A DNA stretch of 64,000 bases from Spinacia oleracea (lineage: Eukaryota > Streptophyta > Magnoliopsida > Caryophyllales > Amaranthaceae). Every line of letters starts with the position of its first letter. Position 1 is the stretch's first letter. Of this stretch, positions 33,391 to 45,703 are shown piece by piece. Under the pieces are notes generated by a model. It did not search any database and had not been told where the DNA came from. It was given only the letters and a program-made list of their open reading frames with translations. The stretch lies in NCBI RefSeq assembly GCF_020520425.1, contig NC_079488.1:89261285-89325284 (forward strand), in the 5' to 3' direction. A program made the translations under genes and the position numbers.

Positions 33391-36018
33391 TCCTTAAGAC
33401 CTTTAGTCCGAGGAGTAATCGCGAGTGCTCATCCGTCGTTAGGCGGCAACGGCAGGAAGAGAGCATTGCTAATGCTATTCGTACTTGGAGTACGTCGGGG
33501 GGGTAATATGCTTCTTTTGCGGGAAGCTTTGGCAGCTGGATCCCCTACTTTGCTGGATGCTGATGAGGATCTTGATTTGGCAGAGCGTAATATCAAGCAG
33601 TGTCGTAGGAAGATTTGTGATGGCCATTACACTACCGCAGTCCGTGTTCTTTCTTCTTCTGGCGTTGCGCCTTATAATGAGGCCACTCTTGCGGATTTGC
33701 AGTCAGAACACCCTTCTTCTCCAGCTTCGTCCTTGCCTGATATTCCTGTTGATCACCATCATCTCATCGCTACTTCTGTTGTTTCTTTGGACCGGATTAG
33801 GAGTTTTCCACGTGGCACATCTTGTAGGAGGGACGATTTGCGAGCTCAACACCTTATGGACTGCTTGAGTGGTGCTGTTGTAGCTATTTTAGATGAGTTA
33901 GTTGACTCCATTTCTGGGGTGTTTAATCTCTTTTTGGCTGAAAATGTCCTATGGGTTTTTGAGAGTATATTGCTAGTGCTCCCCTCACACCTCTTGTCAA
34001 GCCCGGTGGTGGTATTCGTCCTATTGCCGTGGTACTGTTTGGCGACGTCTGGTTTCAAAGGTTGGTGTTGTTATGGTTGGTCCATCTTTGGGACTTTGAT
34101 GGTCTTCAATTTGGTGTCGGGGTATCTGTGGGTGGTGAGGCAATTCTTCACGCAGTGAACCGGTTGATAGAAGATCGGGGTTCTGATGTGGGTCTTTTAA
34201 TGTTGTTGGTGGATTTTCAAAATGCCTTCAATTTAGTTGATCGTGCGGCCATGTTACGTGAAGTTCGTCTTCGTTGTCCGGGTATTTTGCGATGGGTTGA
34301 ATTTTGCTACTCTACTCCAGCCATATTGTATTATGGAGAGCACACCTTATGGTCGTCTCAGGGGGTGCAGCAGGGTGATCCCCTTGGTCCTCTACTTTTT
34401 GCTTTGGTTTTACTACCCCTGGTTTGTAGAATCAAAGATGTTTTTGATGTATGTCTTCAGGCATGGTATTTGGATAACGACACTATTATTGGTGACACCT
34501 TGGCGGTGGGGAAGGTTCTGCAGTTGATTATGGAGGAAGGGCCTTGTCTCGGGTTACATCTTAACGTGGAGAAGACTGAGGTTTTATGGCCTATATAGGA
34601 CCCTCGAAGCAGGCTTGTGGGAGTCTTTCCCCCTGATATTGCTCGTCCTTTGCATGGTGTTAAGTTGCTTGGTGGCCCGCTAGTTCCAATCGTGTTTTTA
34701 GTGGTGAGCTTGTGATGCAGAGGGTAACCAAGACCATTGGGCTTATGGATAAGGTCGCTCAGCTTGATGATCCTCAGTGTGAGTTGTTGTTACTTAGGGC
34801 ATGTACCGGAGTTTCTAAACTCTACTTTGCTTTGCGTACTTGTCCTCCTGGTATCTTTGAGGTGGCTAAGCGCACATTCGATGAGGCTCTTCGATCTTCC
34901 TTGAAGCGTATTGTTACTGCTTCGGGGCCTGGCTTTGGCGATTGGCAGTGGCGACTTGCCAACTTACCTTTTTCTTTTGGCGGGCTTGGTGTTTATTCCG
35001 CAGGTAATGTTCGTCATTATGCTTTTCTTGCTTCTCGATTGCAGTCTTTTGGTTTGCAGTCAAAGCTTCTACGACATGTTGGAATTGTTGGTCCAGGTCG
35101 AGCATTTGAAGATGCGTTGAGTCTATTTAGTAGTACGGTGGAGTATGACATTCTGAGTAACCCTAATGAGGTCGCTGCCCCTAAACTCATGAACAAATTG
35201 GCAGATATATATTTCACAAAGGTTACTGCATCTGCAGAATCCACCTTCTCTTTATCTCCTCGACAATCGGCATTGTGGAAATCGCAGCAGGGAGATCACA
35301 CCTCTGCTTGGCTTCATGCGGTCCCCATATCAGGTTTGGGACAGACGATGAATGCTAAGTCTTACCGATGTGTGTTGTGTTACCGGTTGGGGGTTCCTTT
35401 GTTCCATGTTACGGCACCATATTCTGCTTGCTCCAGGGTCTTTGCGGGAGATATCTTCTGTGATCATGTGGTATCATGTGCTGGCATTGTGGGTATTAAA
35501 CATCGGCATAATGTGGTTCGGGATACCCTTGTTGATGTTTGTTATCGGTCTGGGATTTCGGCCGAAAAAAGGTTGATATTGGTCTATTTGGAGGGAACGA
35601 TGGAGCTCTCCGACCTGCAGACGTGTTGCTCTACTATTGGGATCGAGGCTGTGATGTGTGTGTTGACTTGACGGGATCTTCTCCTTTGACACAATCTGGC
35701 CTTCTGGCTTAGTCCCGGGCAGGGTTGTGACTGATGCGGCAATTCGGAAGCGGCTCAAGTACGAAGCATGTTGTCGAGCAATTGGTTATGGCTTTCTTCC
35801 GTTCTCTTTCTCTTCTTTGGGGGAGCTGGATAAGGATGTTGTTGCGTTGCTGAAACGGGTTCTTAAGTTCTCTAGGGTTCAGGACATTGGGGCTCGTGTT
35901 GCTGCTCATATTTTTTACCAGGATAGGCTTTGCTATAGCCAGAGGAGTGGGGACCCAGATTGTATCTCGGTTTCCCACTAATTATTTGTAAAATGTTTGA
36001 CTTTGTTAGCATTTGATT
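33391..36018 (+). pseudogene. 5'-truncated LINE with RT and R2/R4-like endonuclease domain (copy 1)
   Basis: A decayed single ORF across several frames. RT blocks: RSFPRGTSCRRDDLRAQH, MLLVDFQNAFNLVDR (motif A), VQQGDPLGPLLFAL (motif B) and AWYLDNDTIIGD (34467-34478, second catalytic Asp changed to Asn), then LHLNVEKTEVLWP. After the thumb comes a cysteine/histidine cluster (CVLC near 35374; CDHVVSC), RHN (35504-35512), RPAD (35611-35622), DVCVDLT (35652-35672) and a K-Y pair (35757-35762). This order resembles the zinc knuckle plus PD-(D/E)xK restriction-like endonuclease of R2/R4 LINEs. The 3' tail (TCCCACTAATTATTTGTAAA ... GTTAGCATTTGATTC) runs into a TAA array. It is 5'-truncated, lacks the N-terminal zinc finger and has at least three frame breaks. 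The RT call is firm; the endonuclease call is inference. Confidence 0.8.
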
Positions 36019-36019
36019 C

Positions 36020-36133
<114 letters not shown>

Positions 36134-36240
36134 ATCCAAGATAAAATTGTCCGAGAAACTCCCTTGAAAGAGAGGGCGATACCCCTTTGAGAACAAAAGG
36201 AAACCCTAGACACCACGGTGACTTTTTTTCTCCGGTGATT

Positions 36241-36903
36241 ATGGCCGACGAGCTCTCTGAGAAGTGGGATACCCTAAACTTGGATGATGACAACGCAGAT
36301 GTGGTGAATTTGGGAGCGGTGGATGCGAGCAAACTGGACGATAGAGTATCTCTCATGCTTGTGGGCATACTGCTAACGGATAGGGGCTTTAATGGAGAAG
36401 CATTCAAGAGAACCATGATGCATGCATGGTAGATGGTGGGTAAGGTTGCCATTCGTGCAATTGGGGAAATTTCCTTTGTGTTCCAATTTTTTCACTGACG
36501 TGATAAGGAAAAAGTGATGGCGGGGAGGCCATGGTGCTTCGAACAAAATCTCTTACTTCTCAAGGACATCTCTGGGGACGAGCAACCATATGATATTGCC
36601 CTAACTCATTCCCCTTTCTGGGTTAGAATTGAGAATCTTCCTTTTAATTGTCGTTCTGATGCGCACGTGAAAGCTATCGCTGCTAAACTCGATTCATTAA
36701 TGGAGATAGAGGAGGATGTGATGGGGATTGGTAAAGACCGCAGACTGAGAGTTATGATGGATGTAACAAAACCATTACGACGTTTCCTAGACGTGGTAAA
36801 TAGGCAAGGTCATACGGTAAAGGTGAAGCTTAAATATGAACGTCTGCCATTTTTCTGCTTCATGTGTGGTATTATGGGTCACGGTGAAAAGGATTGTATC
36901 TAG
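36241..36903 (+). pseudogene. L1 ORF1 (gag-like, DUF4283 and zinc knuckle)
   Basis: Starts MADELSEKWDTLNLDDDNAD after a short 5' region. An in-frame stop at about 36430 and a second near 36497 break it. The later part reads GRPWCFEQNLLLLKD, FWVRIENLPFNCRS, RRFLDVVNRQGHTVKVKLKYE (as separate segments) and ends with the knuckle CFMCGIMGHGEKDC before a TAG at 36901-36903. This is the usual plant L1 ORF1 layout of a DUF4283 RNA-binding domain followed by CCHC. A Gly/Glu-rich region with no clear domain fills 36904-37560. Confidence 0.82.
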
Positions 36904-37560
36904 TACCAGAGGAGCTGCGAAAACGAGGGCCATGGTGGGGGATGGAATTAAAGGCTTCGCCAAGGAGGGGAAGGTTAAACAACTTGGAGGAGGTGAAAGA
37001 ACTCAATGCCGCAAGGAGAGTATGCTTTGTGGTTAAGCCTAATACCCAAACTCCTATTTTAAGTGTTCATAATGTGGAAGAAGCTGGGGCTGAGGAGAAA
37101 GGTGTAGTGGAGATCGTAGGGGGGGCACCACAAACTTCTAAGCAGGAAAGTAAGGGGGTGGAGATTGTGGAAAAGGATGGGGGAGAGGTAGGAAATGGGG
37201 TGGAGAAGGGTGTGGGTTCACAAACAGGGGAGGGGTTCTTGAGGGAGGTGGAAGGAGATGTTGGTGATAGGCGGTTTCACAACCCGTGTTTGTGGTAGGG
37301 GTATCAACTTCTGCATCAAAACCACAGCTTCGAAAGATCAAGAAAATAACTCGCCCGACGGGTGCTGTAGGGGGGAGTGGGGTGAGGGTGGAAGGGATAG
37401 ACGTGGTGGGGGAGAAAAGGAAGACAAGGGAGTATGGGGATGTAGTAATGGTAGATAGGGAGGAAGGTATTAGGAGACATAAATTGGCAGATGGCAGGCA
37501 TGGAGTCTCGAATGAACTTCAAGTAGCGGCGGTTGGAGATGCCCAACCCCGCGAAGAGCA

Positions 37561-38085
37561 ATGAAAACCTTAGTGTGGAACTGTAATGGGCTTGGCAACC
37601 CATTAACAGTCAAAGCTCTCCAAGACTGGTGTTGGAGAGACAAGTCGAATTTTGTTTTTGTCATAAAACCAAAAATGGACGCTGGGGGGTTGGAGTTAAT
37701 TCGTAATCGCTGTGGTTTTGAGAATGGGTTTTGCTTGAGCAGTAATGGGAGGTCGGGGGGATTGAGGATGTGGTGGAGAGATGTTAAGGTGACGGTACGT
37801 TCCTACTCAATTCATCACAACGAGGCGGAGGTGTGCAACGAGGAGGACGTGCCAGTATGGAAGGTGGTTGGAATTTATGGGTGGCCGGAGGCGGAAAATA
37901 AGCATTATACATGGGAGTTAATGAGAACTATTAAGGCTCGAAGTTCACTTCCTACGTTAATGTGTGGGGACTTTAATGAGATTTTGGGGATGCATGAAAA
38001 GGAGGGGGGTGTGGTTCATGGGGAGAGGCAGTTGGATGCTTTTATGGCTGGAAATTATCGAGACCTTGGGTGTTCGGGAAGTTGA
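37561..38085 (+). pseudogene. L1 ORF2, endonuclease N-terminal part
   Basis: MKTLVWNCNGLGNPLTVKAL is the canonical start of the apurinic-like endonuclease of plant L1 elements. LPTLMCGDFNEILGMHEKEG carries the GDFN motif. The frame then loses the rest of the endonuclease and the complete RT core: at about 38075 it jumps into post-RT sequence in another frame. Confidence 0.88.
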
Positions 38086-38988
38086 TAGGCATGAGAAGTA
38101 TTTGGGGTTACCAACGATTATCGGGAGGTCGAAGAAGGCGGTGTTCGCGTGCCTAAAAGAAAGAATATGGAAGAAGTCACAAGGGTGGAAAGAGAAGTTA
38201 TTGTCCCGGGCGAGGAAGGAAGTACTAATTATGGCAGTGGCACAGGCTATACCGAAATATATGATGAGAATTTTTAGGATATTTGATGGTCTTATTGATG
38301 AAATGCACTCGATTATGGCAAAATTTTGGTGGGGATCGAATGGGGTGGAGAGGAAGATTCACTGGAATAGGTGGGAACTACTATGCTTGCCAAAGTCCAT
38401 GGGAGGGATGGGGTTCGGAACTTGAAATGCTTTAACCAAGCATTATTGGCCAAACAAGGATGGCGGCTATATAATGGGACTAACAATCTGTTACAGGGAG
38501 TTTTGAAATCCAGATACTACAAGAATTTGGATTTTATGGCAGCCTTACGGGGCCATGACCCGAGTTACACATGGCGGAGTATATGGGGTGCGAATGCCCT
38601 TCTCCATGATGGTATGAGATGGAGAGTGGGGAATGATACTTCCATCAGGGTGTGGGATGACTCTTGGCAACCAGGAAAGGGAACTTTTATTGTTCCAACA
38701 CCCCAACCTGACAGTAATAAGGAGCTACGGGTAAGTGACTTAATTGACTATGATAATGGTTGCCGGGATAGTGATCTGGTGTCTATCACTTTTACTGAGG
38801 TAGACAGGAGAGCTGTTATGGATTTACCACTATCAAAATTTTGGCCAGGTGATAGGAGGTATTGGTGGCCGTCACCAAATGGTGTGTATACAGTACGATA
38901 AGGCTACTGGCTTGGTAGGTTGGGGCATACTCGAACATGGGAGTTGACCTTTGGAGCAAGGGAAGACGAGTTGTGGAGGGTGGTATGG
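38086..38988 (+). pseudogene. L1 ORF2, post-RT region up to the LTR insertion
   Basis: Segments KYLGLPTIIGRSKKAVF, FWWGSNGVERKIHW, PKSMGGMGFG and NLKCFNQALLAKQGWRL are the conserved region behind RT in plant L1 ORF2, followed by RWRVGNDTSIRVWDDSW. It spans two frames (change near 38420) and has a TAA at 38899. The next part of the protein resumes after the solo LTR. Confidence 0.88.
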
Positions 38989-41716
38989 TGACACCCCGAC
39001 AATTCTCCTTTTTCTAAAACAACCCTTTTTATAAATATAACTATAGAGAATTATCAAGGTATTATCGCCCGTGTGAAAACGTAACGGTTTATTCAGAATT
39101 TTGCAGCGGAAAACATAAAAGTTGCTTTAGGTTTATAAATAATCGATTACAGGTTTAGTCCCAAAAACTAATGAACGAAAATAAGGAAACGTAAATAGTA
39201 CGACAAATTTAAAGTCCAACTTAACAAAACCCAAATCACTTAGCAAAACAAAATAAATATAAGCTCTCTAATCCCGATCTCAATGATGCATCATCTTCAA
39301 ACCTGTAGATGGGCAACGCTTATTGATCCCTGGAGACTGCTCACCAAAATGGGTCATCACAGGATCAATAAGGCATAGCCATGATCAACACACACAAACA
39401 AAGCACGTAATCAGCAAAGCTGAGTACTACATACTAAATCAATAATAATCCTAACATGATTCTATTAAACGAACGATCCTAATATGATACTAATAAAACA
39501 TAAGTAAGGGCAAAAAAACATATTAATTTGAAGGCCACACTTGACTAGACTAGGATAGACTTGACTAGAACTTTTATAACAATATTATTTTAATTGAAAT
39601 AGTCAATGGACCGAGTTGTCTAGCTAGAAGCTTCACTAAGGAAGACGAGGTACGGGCGCGACTCCGTAAACTCAGTGACCTGCGATATCGAGGAACTTTT
39701 GAATAAAAATAGAACGTGGTGATCAATCTGGTCCCAGAAAAGGCCATGGGCTACCACCATGAACCCCAACTCCTGTTTGTCCGTCACTTCAGACGTGCAC
39801 AGTCTAAAGCTATTGCTACTCAGTTTCACTTTACATGATTTACAGATTAAAACTCTGTTGTGACTCAACAATCACATAAGGCATACAATCCACAATTATT
39901 CATAACTGTTTTTATCTTGGAATTAAGTAAGTGATCACAAAGGTATCAATCAAGACTCATTCCAATTAAATTCAACCTTTCCTTTGATACTAATCAACCC
40001 CTCTATATGGGTATAAGGTTTCAACTTACTAAACAAGGCCCTTGGCCCTCATAAAGTAGTGAAAAGCTAAAAGGGAACAACGATCAATCGACCTGAATCA
40101 ATATATGTATAAAATAATCTAGTGTTCCCAACCAACATGGTTGCATCAATCATCATACTAACATGTTATAATTCTCATAACGAAATATATGTTCAACGTG
40201 TCCATCCAACAATATTAAACATGTAAATTTCAACATAACCAAGTTCAACAACAATTTCAACATGGTTTCAACAAATAACACACATCTCCAAGTACACAGG
40301 TATGTACGTACCTGGTGTAAACAAACTGATGGGCCACTTTAACACTTTCAAAAGTCTCTTAAAGAGAATTCTCCGCCTAAAACAACCAACAAATATTCTT
40401 AATCAATTTCTAATCATCCGCAACCATAACAAAGCATTCTAAATACATCCTAAACATATTTAGAACCTTCCCCAACATTAAAACGTGAATATTTGATTTC
40501 CTAGCATCATAATTATTGAATCAATGTTTGAAATTCATTGAAAACTCTTCGCAATCATCATACTTTAATTTTCAGCAATATAAACTCATTTGAAACTATT
40601 CCAAAACATAAATAACATGTTTAAAATCATAAAAACAATAACTTTAATAATTTATAATCATCCTACCATGATTTCAAAACTATTAAAACCTTAAAAGTTC
40701 ATGTTTTAATACTTAAAACCCTTATTGTAATTCAATTATATAAATCTGAAAATTAAATTATTAATAATGCAAAGTATATAATCTGAAATTCATAACTTAA
40801 TAATAAAACCATAATTAAATTCAAGAAACATGAATTAAATTAATAAAACATAATTGAAACATAATTAATAAAACATAATTAGCACATAATTTAGTTTAGG
40901 GTTTGAGAATTAACCAAAAAGAAGAAGAGAGTGGCTGGCCGGCGGAGCACAGGCGGCGCGGCACGAGGCAGTGGTCGCGGGGAACAGTGACGCGACTAGA
41001 GGTGGTGATTGCGGTGGTTTCGGTCGTGCTTGGTGGCTGTTGTGAGAATGAAGAAACAAGAAAAGACGGGGAAGAATGCTGGCTGGTAGGCTGCAGCGAC
41101 GGCCGACGGGCTGGCATCGCGGCAAGGGGCGGCGCAACAACAGTGATTAATTGGTGACGGTGGTTGCGTGCGCTGGCGGTGGTTGTGTGCAAAACAGAGC
41201 ACAAGTGAGGGGGAAGACAAAGAACAACAAGAGAGAAAGGAAAAACGAAATAGAAGAGGAGGAAGGAGAAGGAGGAGGAGTTACCGGCGGTTGGGCAGCG
41301 GTAGCGCAGGGACGGCGGTTCGGCAGTGGTTGGCGGCGACAGCTGCAAAGATAGGAGCAAAGTTTTGAGGGTTTTGGCTGGTTCACGTGAAGGAGTTTCA
41401 ATTTGGGTTTATTTTGGGTTTACTTATTTTGGGCTTTATCGAGGTTGGCTAGGATTAGGATTGAGCTTTAATGTTTGTATCCAAAACCGATTAGGATTGG
41501 TTTTCAATTTCGAACGTGTTTTCGTAATTCAAATTTTTTTCAATATAAAATTCTAAAATTATTTTAATTTCATAAATCGTTGAAATATTTAAAACGTATA
41601 AAAATAAATACTCGTCAACTACATATTTATTTATAAAATTCGTAAATTCTATTTAAATATAATTAACTATACGTTAAAATATATTAATAAAATTTATAAA
41701 ATTACTGGGGATTACA
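38989..41716. mobile_element. solo LTR or LTR-like insertion, 2728 bp, in the L1 element
   Basis: Ends TGACACCCCGACAATTCTCC ... GGGGATTACA (TG...CA), flanked by a perfect 5-bp duplication TATGG (38984-38988, 41717-41721). L1 protein similarity resumes exactly after the right copy. No internal coding region, primer site or second LTR is visible, so a solo LTR is the simplest reading. Orientation is not established. The ORFs on both strands at 40896-41400 are compositional. Confidence 0.85.
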
Positions 41717-42400
41717 TATGGAATATTGGTGGACCGCCGAAGCTTTGCCACTTACTGTGGCGTGCGTGCAAGGGTAATTTAGGGGCTATGGATGTATTAC
41801 ATAAACGACATATCCGCGAGAGTGGTAACTGCCCAATCTGTGGGGTGGTGGGGGAAACAGTGCTTCATGCTATTTTTGAGTGTAAATACGCTGCCCCAAT
41901 ATGGTCTCATAGTGTGTTTGGTGGGCTGATTGATAAGGCTCCAAGTACCTCTTTTGCCGAGAGATTCAGGTGGGTAGCAGGGAAGTTGGGGAGAGATGAG
42001 TTGCGCGTGTTTTCCTCTCTAGCTTGGGCAGCGTGGTTTTGTCGTAATAAAGGGGTTTTTGAGCCAAGTTCTGCAGCGGAGCCTGTGAGCATTGCTATTG
42101 GTTTTGTGTCCCTGAATGCTAACTACATTGGCTACAATTCTAAGGTAAGTATGGGTCCTCGTGCCTGTCACTTCCCTTCAACAGCTATGTGGATGTTGCC
42201 CCCTCCTAGTTGTGTTAAAGTGAATGTGGATGCTCATGTTTCGGGGGTGAATGGAGTGAGCTTTGGGGTGGCCATCAGGGACGAGAATGGGCAGCTGGTA
42301 CTTGCTGTTGTGAAGCGAATTGCTGCAAACTGGGCTGGCGAAGGGTCACGGCGGTGGCGCGGGTGTCAGGCTTATTCTCAAGCGGTTAATTCGACCTCCT
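41717..42400 (+). pseudogene. L1 ORF2, zinc-binding RVT domain and partial RNase H
   Basis: PPKLCHLLWRACKGN, then RHIRESGNCPICG and ETVLHAIFECKYAAPIW form the zf-RVT motif (C-x2-C...H...C). VKVNVDAHVSGVNG and FGVAIRDENGQLVLAV start the RVT_3 RNase H. Similarity decays after about 42340 and the end is replaced by the 5' region of LINE copy 2. Confidence 0.85.
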
Positions 42401-43330
42401 TGGTGCAGTTTTCGACGTTTCTAGGGCAGTTTTCAGGCAACTTATCAGGCAGTTTTCGACAGTATCAGGCAGTGTTCGTGGTGTTTCTAGGCAACTTATC
42501 AGGTATCTCTTCAGGCGGCGTTTTTCGGGCGATTATTGGGTGGCATTTGCGATGGTATTGGGAGCGGTTTCATGTGGTTTTGGTCGGTTCCAAAACCAGT
42601 TTCAGGCGGCATTATTTGGCTCATTCGAGATGAGTTTCAGGGGTCAGGTTCCTCGATCATTTCCCGGCGGAATTCAAGCGTTTTGGTTCGTTCGGGGTTT
42701 GTGTTCCGGTGTAGGTTCCTCGATCGTTTTCCGGCAGCAGTTTAGTGCTACCAAATCGCAGTTCAGCGTGGTGCTTGTGGTCGTGAAGCGCGGTGCTGGT
42801 GGTTGTTTTGCGGCTTTCAGGTGATTGTTGGGTGGCATTCAGGTGGTTGTTTGTGTTATTAAGGTGGTTGTTTGGGTTATTTCGGTGGGGATCGAATCAA
42901 CTTTTGCGGGTGGTGCAACGTCGGTTTGTGTTATTCATTTTGTTGCAGCATGTGGTTTGTGTTCATTTGCAAGGTTTGTGTTCAGTAGCAGTAGCCTGTC
43001 AACTCAGTTCTGCGTGGTTTTTGAGTTCATTTTGTGGTTTCGAGTACAACAAACCCCTTGGTACTTTGGTGGTTTGTTTTGCTTTGTTACTTCCTTGTTT
43101 TGATCCAGTTTTGTCCAGTTGTTGTTGCTGCTTTGTTTTGTTGTTGTTTATCACTGGTTGTTTATTGCTTGTTTTTCACATTTTTGTACCCCGCTATCTT
43201 GTGGTTTGTTGTTTGGTTTGCGGTGTTGGCGGCCGGTTTTGGTGTTTGGTGTTAGTGTGTGTGGGTGTATTGTTGGTGTTTGTAGGATTGTTGCAGTGGG
43301 GCTGTCGGTTGGAGTTTTGGGTTGTCTCCT
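42400..43330 (+). other. presumed 5' untranslated region of LINE copy 2
   Basis: G/T-rich sequence with repeated TTTCAGGCA and GTGGTTTG(T)-like words and no recognisable protein. It lies between the end of L1 similarity and the zinc-finger ORF. The left border is approximate. Confidence 0.45.
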
Positions 43331-44220
43331 ATGGTTTTGCGTATCTCGTGCCCTTTTATAGGGTGTGACGGGTGTAATAGTGGGAGAGGAAAGGGATTGT
43401 CGAAAAAGTATTTTATTGATCATCTGGGGACACGTCATTTTAAAGATGATGCTTTGAAGGCTACTCACAAAGCTAATGTCGGGAGGGATCTTTCTTTATT
43501 CTCTGCTTTAGACTCTGCGCTTCATCAGGCTGGCATTTGGCTCTGTGGTGAGTGTTTTTGCACTCACACCTTTAGTAAGAATTGTAAGCATGCTGATAGT
43601 TTGGTGGTATGTGCTCCTTCTTTTGAGGAGGTGGCGATCTTGGGTATCCCCGAGCCTCCTAGATCTGTTTCGTTAGTCGGGTTGGCCGATGCTTCTGCTG
43701 GCTGCATGGTGGCCACTTCTCCTTCCTTTTTTGATGTTGTTCTGCTGCATGAGGTTCTGGCGGGCAAGTGTCGTACTGTTAAAAGTATCCCCAGAGCTAA
43801 TCGATTTGGCTTTTCCCGGTGTCTCAAAGCTTCTCTTGATAAGGTGGTAGCTTCCCCTCACGACCTGGTTTCTTGGATCCTTTTGCTCATTTTTCCGTTG
43901 TGCACACTTAGGATTATCTGGTCTCGTGATGATAAGAAGTCGGGGAGGAAGGGTTGTTGTCAGGTTGATGGTATTTCGAGGGCTGTTCGGGTATGGAGAG
44001 AGCCGGGCGGTCCTGAGGTTCTGGTAAAAAGAGCTTCTTAAGGAGGGTGTTCGTCGTTCACCAATGTTAGAGGAGGATGAGGAGGGGGGGAGGAAGAAGG
44101 TTAGTTCTGCTGCGTTGAATAGGAGGCAATGTATGAGGAAGGTCAGTGATGGTCAATTCACTGCTGCTGTTAGGGTCTTGACTTCGTCGGTGGTTGCACC
44201 TGGTAATGAGGAGACTCTGC
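43331..44220 (+). pseudogene. LINE copy 2, N-terminal part with zinc-finger region
   Basis: From the ATG at 43331 the frame encodes CPFIGCDGCNSGRGKG, YFIDHLGTRHF and WLCGECFCTHTFSKNCKH, a cluster of Cys and His suggesting C2H2/CCHC-type fingers. The segment RAVRVWREPGGPEVLV aligns with AIRTWSTSGG of copy 1, so it leads into the RT. A one-base frame change near 44030 breaks it. At 44220 the frame is cut by an LTR-element complex and resumes at 55579, with the 5-bp duplication TCTGC on each side. The finger type is inferred from spacing only. Confidence 0.75.
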
Positions 44221-45686
44221 TGTGAGGGAGTCGAAAAAGCGCGAGGCTAATGCGTGACCTCGTCCCTCGTGGGTGTGACGATTCTTTTATTCAATCAAGT
44301 GTAATTGGATTTCCTGTGAGTTTACACCCAATTGACTAGTAATATAGGAGTCGCCATTCAGTTTTTAACGACAATGAGAAAAACTGACAAAACCCGGTTA
44401 TCGTGACATAAAGGGAGTGCAATTATGTTTGACCACGGCGGCCGTAGGTTCCCTTGTGATCCCTGGTGTGGGGATCTCTCAACATACACCCGCAAGATAG
44501 AGATTGAGGGTTCGGGGGACTGTAACTACCGAGAGGAGTACTTCGCTCGTCGATAACTCCAGAGGCAGGATATCCTTACTAGCTCAGCATAAATAATTGA
44601 AGGGACATGCGTTAACTTATTAAACTAATCTGAGTTGGTTTTAGCAACATGCAACATATAATACTAGACCGATCGCGATTATCTGATTTAAATAGCATTA
44701 AGGGACCTAGAATGATAATCCAATTTCCCAAAAATATTATATTTGTTAGGCGTGATAGAACAATCAGATTTAGTTAGTTTAACAGTTCATAAAAAGGGCG
44801 AGGAAAGCAGTTAAATCATCGAAAAGGGACACATTACGACGCACCCTTGAGAGGTGCGTCACGGTTCTCAGAAAACTAACCACTTTGACTTTGCTATTTC
44901 TCCTTTTTATTTAACGAATCTCAATTATGGGACAGGATACGTTCTGTTCGATTTATGGATCGATTGTGACAGAACGCGTGAACAATTTCGCAGCGAGAGG
45001 CTTAGGCTAAGGGTTGGAGTCAATACTCAGAATATAATTGTGTGTTGTTGTGTGTGTGTTCTTTTCACGTCGAACTTAGGGGTCTATTTATAGGGAAGAG
45101 TTCGTGGAAAGATAGAATTGCAGAGTTCTAATCCACAAAGAATTAGGAAAAAACACGTACCCAGGTATTTTCGGCGCCCAGGCCTGGGCGCCGAAGATTT
45201 CGGCGCCCAGAGCCGGGCGTTGAAAATAGTGTTTGGGCTGTTTTCTTTAGTAAGATTCGGATTCCTAAAATCCGTAGAGTTTGAGATTAATTCGAGTCTT
45301 TTAGCGCGTATCAATTTTATGACGGAATGCGTCTGGGCCCGTTACGAACTCTAGGCTCGTTAGGATTTTAATTAATACGTAACTCTTATTTCCGAATCAT
45401 ATTAGGAATAGGATTCTCGCAGTTTTCTATCTCATTTAGGATTTATGTTGGAGTGCAACACCTAATTCTGACAGGTTTCTATACTTTATGACTTGCCACT
45501 TTTAACAGCTGCCCATTACGGCAGCTACTATTTTTAACAGGTTTCCATAAATAGCAGGTTTCGGGTGAAATGAAAAGGGGAATTGAGATTCGCTTATTTT
45601 ATAGGAGATGCGTTGTCAAGTGGAGATTTATGCTTTCATCATCGAACCTTCCCTTTCGGGAATGGGGACAAAAGTAGGTGTCTACA
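44221..45686 (-). repeat. LTR A (3' LTR of the outer element, 1466 bp)
   Basis: On the minus strand it starts TGTAGACACCTACTTTTG and ends CTCACA. A reversed TATA box (CTATTTATAG) lies near 45083-45092 and a GC palindrome at 45170-45195. It is very similar to LTR D over the parts compared by eye. Confidence 0.9.
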
Positions 45687-45703
45687 GTTAGCCCCCACTT
45701 TGA
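45687..45703 (-). other. polypurine tract next to LTR A
   Basis: Minus strand AAAGTGGGGGCTAAC directly precedes the LTR start. This marks A as the 3' LTR of a minus-strand element. Confidence 0.78.

Larger units (their letters stand above)
36134..42400 (+). mobile_element. L1-type LINE, internally deleted, carrying a solo LTR
   Basis: ORF1 with DUF4283-like and CCHC parts (36241-36903), an ORF2 endonuclease start (37561), post-RT parts (38086-38988), then a 2.7-kb LTR insertion, the zinc-binding RVT region and a partial RNase H (41717-42400). The 3' end and poly(A) are missing. The right border with LINE copy 2 is approximate. Confidence 0.85.

Noticed and set aside
33215..33466. Poly-isoleucine ORF on the minus strand
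   Set aside because: Translation of the TAA microsatellite.
40896..41401. Many overlapping ORFs of 66-154 codons
   Set aside because: Within the solo LTR, on both strands and in several frames, with low-complexity Ser/Pro or Glu/Arg content; no recognisable domain.
42793..43368. 191-codon hydrophobic ORF that could look like a membrane protein
   Set aside because: G/T-rich 5' region of the LINE reads as Leu/Val/Phe/Cys in any frame; overlapping ORFs in other frames and no conserved motif.
44854..45354. ORFs of 76-79 codons repeated at 47850-48344, 53213-53485 and 54742-55241
   Set aside because: They recur because the LTR recurs; they overlap the LTR promoter and carry no domain.
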